DNA from: Bacteroidota bacterium
GTDB taxonomy: Bacteria > Bacteroidota > Ignavibacteria > UBA10030 > UBA8401
Assembly: GCA_019455105.1 (NCBI GenBank)
Contig: JACFMZ010000012.1
Coordinates: forward strand, 1 to 38,106
Direction of reading: 5' to 3'
Length of the DNA stretch: 38,106 nucleotides
Shown here in pieces: positions 18,295 through 27,337 of this stretch. Both the position numbers and the translations under genes were made by a program. Position 1 is the first letter of the stretch, and each line of letters opens with the position of its first letter. Under the pieces are notes generated by a model, which saw nothing but the letters and a program-made list of their open reading frames with translations, did no database searches and was not told where the DNA came from.

Positions 18295-18323
18295 AATGTA
18301 ATCAAGTTTTATCTGCTGGTCAA
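18295..18323 (-). promoter_or_regulatory. Putative sigma70-like promoter for the small exported protein gene
   Basis: On the minus strand TTGACC (18318-18323) and TACATT (18295-18300) are separated by exactly 17 bases. The predicted start of transcription is near 18288, about 75 bases before the ATG at 18214. A short hairpin, GTTGCT...AGCAAC, falls just downstream in the leader. This is a pattern match only. Confidence 0.35.
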
Positions 18324-18349
18324 GCAGCGTTAGTGTGAGTTAATTGTTC

Positions 18350-20761
18350 TTATTTTCCTTCTCGTTGTTGAATTTTTTCAATGGCTTTTTTTGCTTCTTT
18401 ACCGGCGCGTTCATCTTCTTTCTTCGCCAGTTCAGAAAGAGCAGGAATTGCCGATACATTGCCGACTTCTCCAAGAACGCTGATTGCGCCGAAATTCAAA
18501 GATTTATCACGTAATAAGCCGATGAGTGTTTGAATAACAGCAGTATTATTTTTTCCGTATTTACGCAGAATGGAGAGAGCGGAATACCTGCCGTACATAT
18601 CTTCATCGGATTGTATTTTTTTGAGAGCTAATTCTATACCGCTTGTGCTGTCAAGTTCGGCAACAGCATTTAATGCGGCGTTCGAAACGCGGTTTCCGTA
18701 AGACCATTCATTGATTTTTGATTTCAATAACGGCAGGGCAAGGATGGAATCGACTTTGGCAAGCGAAGCAAGTGCGTTAGCTTCAACGGAATAACTTGAA
18801 TCGCCGGCAATCGCTTTGCGCAGCGCCGATGAAACTTCTGCGGTATGAACTGCCCGAAGCTGTGCTGCCGCTTCCGCACGAACTTTCGGATGCACATCGT
18901 GAAGCGCCGAGAGAAGCGCTTGTGTTTTTTCTGCAGATTGTTCTTTCATCATTCCCAACGCAATGGCAGCTTCCTGGCGCACCGCCCAGAATGCATCGTT
19001 CTGAAGAATGGAAGCAAACAGCGGAATATAGTTTTTCTGCTCATGCTGCGTGCGCATTGTGATAATTGCTGTTCTCCGCGCAACAACATCGGTTCCATGA
19101 AGTGCCTGATATTTCCATTCGTCCGTAGATTTTTCAAAATGTAATTCTTTAAGAATTTTATTTTCTTTATCGAACCAGACATTAACCGGTTTTTCATTAA
19201 CGGAAAAAAGATACGTAGAATCTTGTTTTACAATATTTATCCGCTCAACGATGTTTTTTTGCGATGTTGAGATTTCAATATCCGCCGGTGTTTGAAAAAT
19301 TCCTGTCAGCGAATCCTGCTGCTGTGTTTGTGTTACTCTGAGTGCCAGAGTTTTTGTCGTGTCGTTATATGAATACGAAACATCAAAAATCGGATAGCCC
19401 GCTTTGTAAACCCATTGGTCAAAAAACCAGTACAGATTTTGTCCTGTTGCTTCTTCAACGGCTTTTTTCAAATCATCTGTATCCACTGCTGTGAATTGAT
19501 GTTTTGTAATGTAATATTTCAGCGAACGGAAGAAAGCTTCATCGCCGAGAACAAAGCGAAGCATATTCAGCACCGAAGCGCCGCGCGGATAAATATTGGA
19601 AGTGTACGATCCTGAACTGACAATTGGTTTTCGTCCGAATGTCTTATCGGCAAAAATCCCGGATTGCTGCGCCGCGTACATTAGATTGGTAAATTCATCT
19701 TCGCCTTCTGCATATTCAAAATAGAGCGGATCAAAATAACTCGCAAAACTTTCGTTCAGCCACAAATGACGCCAGTCTTTGCATGTTACGACATCGCCCC
19801 ACCATTGATGCGCCAATTCGTGAGCAATTAAACTTGCCGGAGATTCATCAACACGCGAGCGGGCGTTATACACAAGAATGCGGTCCATCATTGTTGTTGC
19901 TGTGGTATTCTCCATTCCGCCGAACATAAAATCGCGAATGGTAATCTGTGCATATTTTTCCCACGGATATTTGTAGCCGATTCGCTGATTAAAAAATTTC
20001 ATAATTTTCGGCGTGTGTGATAAGCAAATTTTTGCATCTTCAATTTGATTTTTATAGACGTAGTATTCAAGCGGAATACCATCGGCTTCATCGGTAAGAA
20101 CGGCATACTCACCGACGGCAATCATAATTAAATACGAAGAATGCGGTTTTGAAATTGCCCAATGAAATGTTTTGGTCTTTCCTTTTTTGTTTTCTTTAAC
20201 TGAAAGAAGTTTTCCGTTGGAGAGAACGGTGTAGGAATTGTTCACCGTGGCAATGACTTCGCTGGTCGCTTTATCGTTCGGAAAATCGTAGCAGGGAAAC
20301 CAGTGATGATTATCCATATCTTCCCCCTGCGACCAAATCTGATGCGGTTTGTCGGGAGAGAGCGAATCGGGCTGAACAAAATACAACCCTTTTTTCGGCA
20401 GAGCGGTGTAATCAATTACCACAACAGCCGTATCGCCGTATTTCAGTGTGCGTTTTAGGCGAATGTTCAGTGTTTTTTCTTTTGTTTCAAATTGCTGTTT
20501 TTCTTTGCCGATGACTGCGGAAGAAACCGTCATATCTTCAGCATCCAGCACAATTTCTGTAATCGCAGAAAGAAGCGGAGTCAGCGTGATGGAAGTTTTT
20601 CCGATAACCATTTTTTTTGCTTCGTCGAACGATGCTTCTATTTTGTAATGCACGACATCATACGTTCGGCTCCGTGTTTCGCCGAGCGAATCTTTACTCG
20701 GAAAAACCGATTGGGAAAAAAGAGAGGAAGTGAAGAGAATAACAACAAGGAATTGTTTCAT
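18350..20761 (-). CDS. M1 family aminopeptidase with C-terminal HEAT-like repeats
   Basis: An 803-residue exported zinc aminopeptidase. The start is ATG 20761 (MKQFLVVILFTSSLFSQS, a signal peptide), supported by GAAAGG seven bases upstream; an in-frame TTG at 20776 overlaps that Shine-Dalgarno and is rejected. The N-terminal beta domain covers about 25-225. The exopeptidase motif GGMEN is at 281-285 and the zinc site HELAHQWWG has His314, Glu315, His318 and Glu337 (NESFASY). After the catalytic domain come HEAT-type alpha repeats (about 560-800), such as FWAVRQEAAIALGMM and VHPKVRAEAAAQL. It removes N-terminal residues from peptides, here in the periplasm or at the surface. It lies 21 bases after the M64 peptidase gene, so the two are probably one operon. 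Confidence 0.93.
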   Translation of the reverse strand: MKQFLVVILFTSSLFSQSVFPSKDSLGETRSRTYDVVHYKIEASFDEAKKMVIGKTSITLTPLLSAITEIVLDAEDMTVSSAVIGKEKQQFETKEKTLNIRLKRTLKYGDTAVVVIDYTALPKKGLYFVQPDSLSPDKPHQIWSQGEDMDNHHWFPCYDFPNDKATSEVIATVNNSYTVLSNGKLLSVKENKKGKTKTFHWAISKPHSSYLIMIAVGEYAVLTDEADGIPLEYYVYKNQIEDAKICLSHTPKIMKFFNQRIGYKYPWEKYAQITIRDFMFGGMENTTATTMMDRILVYNARSRVDESPASLIAHELAHQWWGDVVTCKDWRHLWLNESFASYFDPLYFEYAEGEDEFTNLMYAAQQSGIFADKTFGRKPIVSSGSYTSNIYPRGASVLNMLRFVLGDEAFFRSLKYYITKHQFTAVDTDDLKKAVEEATGQNLYWFFDQWVYKAGYPIFDVSYSYNDTTKTLALRVTQTQQQDSLTGIFQTPADIEISTSQKNIVERINIVKQDSTYLFSVNEKPVNVWFDKENKILKELHFEKSTDEWKYQALHGTDVVARRTAIITMRTQHEQKNYIPLFASILQNDAFWAVRQEAAIALGMMKEQSAEKTQALLSALHDVHPKVRAEAAAQLRAVHTAEVSSALRKAIAGDSSYSVEANALASLAKVDSILALPLLKSKINEWSYGNRVSNAALNAVAELDSTSGIELALKKIQSDEDMYGRYSALSILRKYGKNNTAVIQTLIGLLRDKSLNFGAISVLGEVGNVSAIPALSELAKKEDERAGKEAKKAIEKIQQREGK

Positions 20762-20782
20762 TCTTATGCCTTTCAAAATTTT

Positions 20783-22192
20783 TTATTTTACGTACGAATC
20801 AATAACGCGGTTTATGGCATCGGCACAAACGGGATCAAAACCGACAAGACTCAGCGAAAACATTCTGCAGTCCACAGCAGGGCGGTACACTCCTTTGGAA
20901 ACATATCCTGCGCCTTCAAATAATCCGACGGTATTTTTGTATTGTGCATTTTTTATTATTTCTTCTTCGGCTTTGTACAGCGGTTCTCGTTTTTCATAAT
21001 AATCGGGAGCGAGCCGGTCGAGTTTTCCGCGCAGTGTTTCCAGCGAATCGTATTCATTTTTTCTCCACGGAGTGGGAATCGGCGTTGCGGGGTTGATGAA
21101 TGATTTCCATTTTAAGGCGGCAGTGTCGGTTACGGTTGTTAAATTCGGCTCCCACGGTTCAACGCCGGGTTGATAAAAATCATTATACGCAACGGAAGAA
21201 GAATAATATTCATCGCCGAGTCCGCCGAACGAATGGCCGAGTTCGTGCACAAAAACATAATCCATCTGCCATTCCTGCCCTTTGGTATCTGCTTGTGTGT
21301 AGCATGTGGTGTAGAGATTATAAATTCCGCCTCCGCCGTACCGGTTATCGTTGACAAGAATGGAAATCGCATCGTACGGAACCTGTCCGGCAATATCGCG
21401 CAAAATTCTGTTTTCTTCCGTCAGCACGTAGCGCGCGCTTCCGAACGAATCGTACTGCGTACCGAGCGCATTTTCTTTCCATTCATTTTTCCCCGGTTTA
21501 TCAATGCCGCTTTCTTTTGATTCTACTTCAATCACCCACACATTAAAATCATTCTTTCGTTCTTTAAACGGCGAAGTGCCGAACAGCACGTCCGAAAAAT
21601 GTTTTGCATCGTTCCGAAATTTCTGCATGTCGGCTTTTGCATAACCGTCGCCGAGAATTAATAAATCTACTTTCTTTTCGGAAGGACCGTTGTCGATGAG
21701 TTTCACGGTTTTATAATTCGGCGTCCGCTGCCCGCTGTGTATCTGTGCGGAATTGTTCGGGTCTATGACCGTTGAGAAAATTTCCCTGAAGAGCATGTTT
21801 TTATCGCGCCGGGAAATTGTTAATTGAATTTTCTTTTTCGGAAATGGAATTCTCACCGTTTCGTGAAATGTTTTGTAGATTCCCGCCAGCGCTTCATCGG
21901 TGGACTGCCATTCGTTAAACATGGTGGAATATCCGCGGGAATAAATCATCTGTGCGCTTGCCGCATCATACACGCGCACCATATATTCGCCGAAATTCAG
22001 CGGATCGAGAAGCTGCGTCTTGCTTCCGGAATAGATTCCTTCCGGAGAGACCTTATCAAGCGAAAGAATTTCAACGCCTTTGGTTCCGGTATGGTAGTAA
22101 TCCACGCGCATAGTTTTATCAATAAAAAATTTGTTGAATAACTGCGCGCCGGCGATTGCCGGAATAATAAGAAGAAAGAGTAAACGTTTCAT
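20783..22192 (-). CDS. M64 family (IgA-peptidase-like) zinc metallopeptidase
   Basis: A 469-residue secreted protein with signal peptide MKRLLFLLIIPAIAGAQ. The catalytic motif HELGHSFGGLGDEYY has His316, Glu317, His320 and Asp327, the zinc-site pattern of M64 (PF09471). The N-terminal 150 residues look like the M64 N-terminal beta domain. LLILGDGYAKADMQKF (177-192) is a conserved start of the catalytic domain. Named after a Clostridium IgA protease, the family is wide in Bacteroidota, and IgA cleavage should not be assumed. The M1 aminopeptidase follows 21 bases downstream, suggesting endo- plus exopeptidase action. The first 19 bases around the signal-peptide codons recur 66 bases upstream (see repeat). 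Confidence 0.9.
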   Translation of the reverse strand: MKRLLFLLIIPAIAGAQLFNKFFIDKTMRVDYYHTGTKGVEILSLDKVSPEGIYSGSKTQLLDPLNFGEYMVRVYDAASAQMIYSRGYSTMFNEWQSTDEALAGIYKTFHETVRIPFPKKKIQLTISRRDKNMLFREIFSTVIDPNNSAQIHSGQRTPNYKTVKLIDNGPSEKKVDLLILGDGYAKADMQKFRNDAKHFSDVLFGTSPFKERKNDFNVWVIEVESKESGIDKPGKNEWKENALGTQYDSFGSARYVLTEENRILRDIAGQVPYDAISILVNDNRYGGGGIYNLYTTCYTQADTKGQEWQMDYVFVHELGHSFGGLGDEYYSSSVAYNDFYQPGVEPWEPNLTTVTDTAALKWKSFINPATPIPTPWRKNEYDSLETLRGKLDRLAPDYYEKREPLYKAEEEIIKNAQYKNTVGLFEGAGYVSKGVYRPAVDCRMFSLSLVGFDPVCADAINRVIDSYVK

Positions 22193-22254
22193 AGGAATGT
22201 CTTTCTATTTTTGTGAAATAATTTCTTCTCAAGAGAGAAGAAAGAGTAAACGTT
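22170..22254. repeat. 19-bp direct repeat spanning the start of the M64 gene
   Basis: AGAAGAAAGAGTAAACGTT occurs at 22170-22188 (inside codons 2-8 of the M64 gene) and again exactly at 22236-22254 in the leader, 66 bases apart. The second copy overlaps a hairpin (22222-22230 with 22235-22243, four-base loop). This looks like a small duplication of the gene start. Confidence 0.7.
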
Positions 22255-22267
22255 GTTGAGCGCAGAA

Positions 22268-23296
22268 TTACGGAACGATAACGGTCCGCACGCCGGCGTT
22301 AAATTTTTCCAAGGCATCCAGTGTTTCGTTAATTGCGCCGGCATCCAGCGGAATGGTGCGGGAAACAATCTTCGAAGTATCAAGCATGTTTGTTGCCGCA
22401 AATTGAATCAGCTTCGGAAGCTCCTGCAGAAGATGATCATTGGAGCCGATGAGTTCCACTTCACTGCCGAGGATTTCGCTGTACGTGTGAACGGAAAGAT
22501 TTTTATCCGAAAGCCCGACCAGTACAACGCGCCCCAGCGGACCGGCGGATTGCAGCGCCTGTTTTTGAGTTTCCGGCAAGCCGATCATTTCTACGGCAAC
22601 ATCCACGCCGCGGCTGTGCGTTCTTGCTTTAATTTCTTTTACCGCATCGGAAATTTTTCCGTTAATCGGCACGGCGCCGTACTGCGAAGCGAGCGCAAGT
22701 TTTTCTTCATGAATATCCACGGCATAAACCTGCACGGCGCCGAATGCTTTTGCCAACTGAATTGCCGATTGTCCCAATCCGCCGGCGCCGAACACGGCAA
22801 CAGTATCGCCCGGATTCATTCTTCCTTTCAACAACGCATGATACGCCGTCGCCGAAGCGCACATTAATGTTGCTCCTTGTTCAAAAGGAATTTCTGCCGG
22901 AAGCGGAACGGCATTTCGCGCCGGCACGGCAATGTATTCCGCGTAACCGCCGTCCGTGTGGTGCCCGAGCATTTTTCCGTTCGGACAGAATTGTTCGTTT
23001 CCCGTTGAACAGTAATAACAATCGCCGCAGGTGATAAGATAATGAAGGCAGACGCGGTCGCCGATACTGACGCCGGTAACCTGTGAACCAATTTTTTCCA
23101 CAACGCCGGCAACTTCATGACCAAAGGTGAGCGGCGCATAACTGACCGGAGAAATTCCCGCCCGGTAATGTGCATCGGAATGACAAATGCCGGCGGCTTT
23201 TACTTTTACTAAAATTTCGCGTTCATAAATTTTTGGAAGAGGAACTTCCTGTAACTCTAACGGTCTTTTTATGCCGGTAAAACGAACGGCTTTCAT
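22268..23296 (-). CDS. Zinc-dependent alcohol dehydrogenase (MDR family)
   Basis: A 342-residue cytoplasmic medium-chain dehydrogenase. Catalytic zinc ligands are Cys38 (GICHSD), His60/Glu61 (GHEVAG) and Cys146. The structural zinc lobe has Cys90, Cys93, Cys96 and Cys104 (CGDCYYC...C). The Rossmann motif GAGGLGQ lies at about 171-177, followed by an acidic Asp in YAVDIHEEK, which suggests NAD rather than NADP. Such enzymes interconvert alcohols and aldehydes or ketones; the substrate is unknown. It lies 12 bases after the methyltransferase gene and 75 bases before the M64 gene. All expected ligands are present, so it is probably active. Confidence 0.92.
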   Translation of the reverse strand: MKAVRFTGIKRPLELQEVPLPKIYEREILVKVKAAGICHSDAHYRAGISPVSYAPLTFGHEVAGVVEKIGSQVTGVSIGDRVCLHYLITCGDCYYCSTGNEQFCPNGKMLGHHTDGGYAEYIAVPARNAVPLPAEIPFEQGATLMCASATAYHALLKGRMNPGDTVAVFGAGGLGQSAIQLAKAFGAVQVYAVDIHEEKLALASQYGAVPINGKISDAVKEIKARTHSRGVDVAVEMIGLPETQKQALQSAGPLGRVVLVGLSDKNLSVHTYSEILGSEVELIGSNDHLLQELPKLIQFAATNMLDTSKIVSRTIPLDAGAINETLDALEKFNAGVRTVIVP

Positions 23297-23308
23297 AGAA
23301 TTTCTCGT

Positions 23309-24028
23309 TTAATTTTTTTGTGCAGTAATAATTGTAAGCGGAGGAAAAGTATCAAAATACGATGTTCCGTTGTTCTGTACCCTCATGCCGAGCGCTTTAA
23401 AAGTTTTTGTATATTCTGAAAGATGAGTAAAATCGGAAATGATCGCCGTTCCGCCCGGCTTTAAAATTCTGAATATTTCCCGACACGCCTGCTCTCTCTT
23501 CTCTTTTCCGTGAATATTATGAAGGCAGAGATTTGAAACGATAACATCGAACATTGCATCGCCAAATCCGTTATCTAAAATATTTTTATTAACGATAATT
23601 GTTTTCTCGGAAACATTTTCCATCTGAATGTTTTGTTTTATTTGTTCAATCGTGTTGCCGGAAAGGTCTGTTGAATTAAAAATATCAATTCCGTAAGCTT
23701 TTCCGATTGTTAATTTTTTTGCCGCACCGATCATCAGCAGGCCCAATCCGGCTCCAATATCCAACACCGTTTCGGCTCCCTGCCATTGATGCCGATGCAA
23801 TATTCGTTCCCGCTGTCTGAATTTTCCAACGCGGGAATAATAGAGCATAAAAAGCCCGGTCAGCAGCATGAAAATTCCGGGAAAGAAGAGTGTGCTCTTT
23901 ACCGCATTAATGGTTTCCGGGATATTAAAATCCGGCAAAAAAATTACCAGAAGAAGAAATACCGCGCCGATAACGCACAAATTTCTTACGACGTTCGGAG
24001 CATCAATTCCATAATTAATTTTCGGCAT
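23309..24028 (-). CDS. Class I SAM-dependent methyltransferase with two N-terminal membrane segments
   Basis: A 239-residue protein. Two hydrophobic segments (about 14-33 and 45-63) anchor it to the membrane. The methyltransferase domain follows: motif I VLDIGAGLGLL (88-98), an acidic residue at the end of strand 2 in AYGIDIF, the motif IV-like MFDVIVSNLCLHNI, and LKPGGTAIISDF for motif VI/VII. The product resembles small-molecule or lipid methyltransferases (UbiE/COQ5 type), but the substrate is not identifiable. It sits between MarC (35 bases upstream) and the alcohol dehydrogenase (12 bases downstream) in the same direction, probably one transcript. Confidence 0.85.
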   Translation of the reverse strand: MPKINYGIDAPNVVRNLCVIGAVFLLLVIFLPDFNIPETINAVKSTLFFPGIFMLLTGLFMLYYSRVGKFRQRERILHRHQWQGAETVLDIGAGLGLLMIGAAKKLTIGKAYGIDIFNSTDLSGNTIEQIKQNIQMENVSEKTIIVNKNILDNGFGDAMFDVIVSNLCLHNIHGKEKREQACREIFRILKPGGTAIISDFTHLSEYTKTFKALGMRVQNNGTSYFDTFPPLTIITAQKN

Positions 24029-24063
24029 AAAGTTTTGCGGAAGAAAGTGTATAATTTTTTTTG

Positions 24064-24738
24064 CTAAAATATTTTCAATGCCTTAATTCCCGAGACGGCA
24101 ATCTGCAAACCGACACAGAAAATTAAAAATGCCGCCAGACGGTTGACTAATTTTTCCGTACCGGAGCTTAAGTATTTGAGAATAAATTTCGTATTGAGAT
24201 AAAAAATAAAAATGAGAATACAAATAAAAAGTATTCCCAACAATATTGCCGCGGTATTGACGAGATATTCAATAAAATCGGCATTGATACTGTGCGCGCT
24301 TAACGTAAACAAAACGGCAATGGTGCCGGCGCCCGTTGAAATAGGAAAGGTGATCGGGTAAAATAATTTGTCTTCCACATTATGAAAATGAACTTCGCTT
24401 CCACCTTTTCCGGCAAGCGTATCGCCCGGTTCTTCTTTTTTATCCGTTGTTAATGAATCCCATCCGATTTTACAAATCATAATGCCGCCGGCAACCTGAA
24501 CAACAGGAATTGAAATACCGAACAGTTCCAAAATCCAATGCCCGGCAAATAACGCAACAGTGCTGAGACCGAAGGCATAGAAAGAAATTTTTTTTACCGC
24601 TTTTTTCTTATCGGCATACGATAAATCATTTAAATACGGATTGACGATAAAGGCGGAGCCGATCGGGTTAACAACGGGAAACAGAGCGATGATGCTGAGA
24701 AACAGGAGATTAACAAATGAGTGTAAGTATTCTGCCAT
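24064..24738 (-). CDS. MarC family integral membrane protein
   Basis: A 224-residue protein with six hydrophobic segments, as expected for MarC/SNARE-like PF01914. Characteristic stretches are FLSIIALFPVVNPIGSAFIV near the N-terminus and VQVAGGIMICKIGWDSL, then YPITFPISTGAGTIAVLF in the second half. The ATG at 24738 (MAEYLHSFVN) is preferred over an in-frame TTG at 24786 that would overlap the upstream gene. MarC was once linked to multiple antibiotic resistance, but that link has been withdrawn; the true role is unknown. It lies 22 bases after the PEP-mutase-family gene. Confidence 0.88.
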   Translation of the reverse strand: MAEYLHSFVNLLFLSIIALFPVVNPIGSAFIVNPYLNDLSYADKKKAVKKISFYAFGLSTVALFAGHWILELFGISIPVVQVAGGIMICKIGWDSLTTDKKEEPGDTLAGKGGSEVHFHNVEDKLFYPITFPISTGAGTIAVLFTLSAHSINADFIEYLVNTAAILLGILFICILIFIFYLNTKFILKYLSSGTEKLVNRLAAFLIFCVGLQIAVSGIKALKIF

Positions 24739-24760
24739 AAAAAAAATTAAGAAATAATTG

Positions 24761-25606
24761 TTATTGAAACCAACTGTTAATTTCAAGATATGTCGGCTCC
24801 TTCACAAAGAGGGACTGCCAGTTGTTTCCGCTTTGCAGTTCGCCGGAAATTTTTTTCAGCAGACTCATTGCGGCAACAATCGGTTTTCCTCCCACCGTTA
24901 CACGGTTGACGTGTAATTTTCTTAATTCGCCGATATCAAGTTTTTCATTAACAAGAATATTGAGCGGAAGCGATATGGCTTTTTTTAGTTCGGCAATCGT
25001 TTCCATTTCCAAAATGAAGGGAATAAAAATTCCGTCCGCGCCGGCGCGCTGATAGGCATCGGCTCGTTCAATGCAGGCGTGAATTTTATTTTTCAACTCT
25101 CCCGGCGCCCGTTCGTACGCGTCCGTCCGCGCATTGACAAAAAGCCGTACTCCTTTTTCTTTTCCGATATTCTTTGCCAAAGTAATTTTTGATTTCTGCT
25201 TATCGAGATCGTTCAGCGTTTTTGTTTTTGCGTCGGCATCTTCTATATTAACGCCGACCGCGCCAGCTTCGATAACATCGGAAATAAATTTTCCGTACCG
25301 CTCAAAATCATTGCCGAAATATCCTGCTTCAATATCCGCCGTCACCGGAATGGAAACAGCGTTCGTAATGCGGCGAATCACTTCAAGCATGAGTTCAGGC
25401 GGAATATGTTCGCCGTCTTTATAACCAACCGACCAGGAAATACCCGAGCTGGTTGTGGCAATGGCGGGGAAGCCGCTTTCTTCAAAAATTTTTGCGGAAA
25501 GACAATCCCATGCATTAGGAAGCACCAGCATGGTTTCGGCGTGATGGAGCGCGTGAAAGCGTTCCGCGAGTGCGTTTTGTTTTTCGGCGTTAAATGTTGT
25601 GTTCAT
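24761..25606 (-). CDS. Isocitrate lyase/phosphoenolpyruvate mutase family enzyme
   Basis: A 281-residue cytoplasmic TIM-barrel protein (PF13714-like). It has LVLPNAWDCLSAKIFEESGF at the start, SVGYKDGEHIP, PVTADIEAGYF and GVNIEDA, which form the magnesium/substrate site of the superfamily, then NARTDAY and GADGIFIPF. The lyase catalytic Cys loop (KKCG type) is not present, so it is not a true isocitrate lyase. Members include PEP mutase, oxaloacetase and carboxyphosphonoenolpyruvate mutase-like enzymes, and the reaction cannot be fixed from sequence. A good Shine-Dalgarno (AGAGG) precedes ATG 25606. It sits 47 bases after the PLP decarboxylase gene. Confidence 0.85.
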   Translation of the reverse strand: MNTTFNAEKQNALAERFHALHHAETMLVLPNAWDCLSAKIFEESGFPAIATTSSGISWSVGYKDGEHIPPELMLEVIRRITNAVSIPVTADIEAGYFGNDFERYGKFISDVIEAGAVGVNIEDADAKTKTLNDLDKQKSKITLAKNIGKEKGVRLFVNARTDAYERAPGELKNKIHACIERADAYQRAGADGIFIPFILEMETIAELKKAISLPLNILVNEKLDIGELRKLHVNRVTVGGKPIVAAMSLLKKISGELQSGNNWQSLFVKEPTYLEINSWFQ

Positions 25607-25653
25607 AAAAACCTCTTTCTGAAAGTATTAAACACTGTTCTGCGTAGTGTTGC

Positions 25654-27087
25654 TTACCGTGTTTGTACTTTCTTTAAACATCGTTGAATCATTTGAACAG
25701 CTTTATCAATCGTTTCTTTTTTTGTGCGAAACGATAACACGGCTATTCGGATAACAAATTTTTCGTCAATAACGGAAGAACTGAAATAAATTTCTCCGTC
25801 GTCATGTATTTCATCCATCAGCATTCTGTTTTTTTCATCGGCATCGGATTCAAACGGATACCAAAAATAACTGATGGATAAATCCGGTTCGGGACCGAAG
25901 AGAAAACCAAGTTTGCCTGCTTCATTTCGAAAATATTTTACCAGCAATAATTTTTCTTCTAAACAGGCGGCGAACGGTTCTACGCCGTGAAGCTGAAGCG
26001 GAAGCCACAAGCGAAGCCCTCTGAAATGTTTTGTTAATTCCGGCGAAACATTGGAAGGACTTTGAATGAGATCGTCAGTCACGGCATCCTGCATGTAATT
26101 TGCCACGTATTGATTTGAATGAAGCACCGCCGTTCGGTCTTTAATCAGTACCGCGCCGAGTCCGTACGGAATGAACATTCCTTTATGCGGATCCACAATC
26201 AGAGAATCGGCGCGCTCAATTCCGCGGAACAATTCTTTTTTTGAAGTGAGAATAAAAAATCCTCCGTATGCCGCATCAACATGAAACCATAAGTGATGCC
26301 GCTCTGCCGTATCGGCAAGCTCATCCAACGGATCCATTGCTCCGGTATCAGTAGTTCCCGCGGTTCCGACAAGCAAAAACGGATGAAGACCTCCGGCAAT
26401 ATCTTTTTCAATCAGCGCATTTAATGCATCGGCTCTCATGCGGTGATGCGCATCTAACGGCACCGAACGGAGAACAATATCTTCCAATCCGATAATGCGC
26501 AATGCTTTCTGTGTTGAATGATGCACCTGCGGACTGATATACACAACACTGTTCCGGATTTTTTCGTTCTTTATCTGAAATTTATCCCGCGCCGCCGTAA
26601 ACGCAATTAATGTTGATACCGAGCCGCCGGAGGTGAGATTTCCGACGGAGTTCTGCGGAAAAGAAAAAATTGATTTCAGCCAGTTGAGAACTTCGTTTTC
26701 AATTTCGGCGGCGCCGGGAGAAGCGTAATACACTCCGGCGTACGGATTGGTAACGGCGGCGAGAAAATCCGCCAGCGCTGAAGCAAAAATTCCTCCGGCA
26801 GGAATATATCCTAAATGATTTCCGGAAGCGGCGTTAATGCCTGTTTCCGTTACTTCTTTATGATAGAGATCGAGAAGTTCGATAAAAGATTTTTTGCTGT
26901 TGGAAATTGCCAGCGATTCCGGTTTTTTGTTATGAAAAATCTTTTTTTCCGGCAGCTCGGAAATAAACCTGTTTGCATACGCAGAAAGCTGCTCTACAAA
27001 ACGGCTCCGTTCGGATTCGGAAATTTCCAGCGCGCTGCTGAGGGTGTTGAGTTTGTTAAGTTTTGAAAGTAAAGTGCCGGTGTCCAT
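25654..27087 (-). CDS. Pyridoxal-5'-phosphate-dependent amino acid decarboxylase (group II)
   Basis: A 477-residue enzyme counted from ATG 27087 (MDTGTLLSKLNKL); an in-frame TTG four codons earlier is less likely. It belongs to PF00282: LTSGGSVSTLIAF near 151-163, the HVDAAYGG cofactor motif (269-276) and the PLP lysine in VDPHKGMF (Lys302). Group II members decarboxylate aromatic amino acids, glutamate, histidine or similar; the active-site loop does not let me choose. It is cytoplasmic and looks complete. It heads a run of co-directional genes with gaps of 47 bases or less down to the alcohol dehydrogenase. Upstream lies a palindromic intergenic element. Confidence 0.88.
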   Translation of the reverse strand: MDTGTLLSKLNKLNTLSSALEISESERSRFVEQLSAYANRFISELPEKKIFHNKKPESLAISNSKKSFIELLDLYHKEVTETGINAASGNHLGYIPAGGIFASALADFLAAVTNPYAGVYYASPGAAEIENEVLNWLKSIFSFPQNSVGNLTSGGSVSTLIAFTAARDKFQIKNEKIRNSVVYISPQVHHSTQKALRIIGLEDIVLRSVPLDAHHRMRADALNALIEKDIAGGLHPFLLVGTAGTTDTGAMDPLDELADTAERHHLWFHVDAAYGGFFILTSKKELFRGIERADSLIVDPHKGMFIPYGLGAVLIKDRTAVLHSNQYVANYMQDAVTDDLIQSPSNVSPELTKHFRGLRLWLPLQLHGVEPFAACLEEKLLLVKYFRNEAGKLGFLFGPEPDLSISYFWYPFESDADEKNRMLMDEIHDDGEIYFSSSVIDEKFVIRIAVLSFRTKKETIDKAVQMIQRCLKKVQTR

Positions 27088-27112
27088 AGGGTTTGCCAAA
27101 GAAGAAAAAAAT

Positions 27113-27298
27113 CTTACTCATTGATGTTATGCGGATTAAGAAAAACAGTCATAGCAGGCAAGGCGCAGGTGTAACGAGCAAAGGTATCCTTCGACGCATG
27201 CCGATAAACAACATCGGTATTTGCTCAGGATGACCATTGCTTCTGCGACGCGTTAAACTATGTTTACTTCTTTGCATAACATCGGTTACTAATGTAAG
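27113..27298. repeat. Nested inverted-repeat intergenic element
   Basis: The 314-base gap between the decarboxylase and GH20 genes has no gene. GATGTTATGC (27123-27132) and GCATAACATC (27274-27283) form a perfect 10-bp inverted repeat enclosing 141 bases. Outside them CTTAC (27113-27117) and GTAAG (27294-27298) also match, with small gaps. Inside lies a second palindromic unit (27185-27233) with ATCCTTCGAC on one side, CTCAGGATGA on the other, and a CCGAT/ATCGG hairpin in the middle. This resembles a MITE-like or REP-like structured element. No transposase is present. Confidence 0.5.
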
Positions 27299-27337
27299 GA
27301 AATTACGATTGAGAGAAAATAATTTTCATGCTGCGTT

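Noticed and set aside
22189-22401. Minus-strand frame overlapping the end of the alcohol dehydrogenase and the M64 leader
   Set aside because: It lies mostly over real dehydrogenase codons in another frame and its product has no recognisable feature.
24739-24786. TTG extension of the MarC gene start
   Set aside because: It overlaps the upstream enzyme gene and adds residues with no signal; the ATG at 24738 fits the family start.
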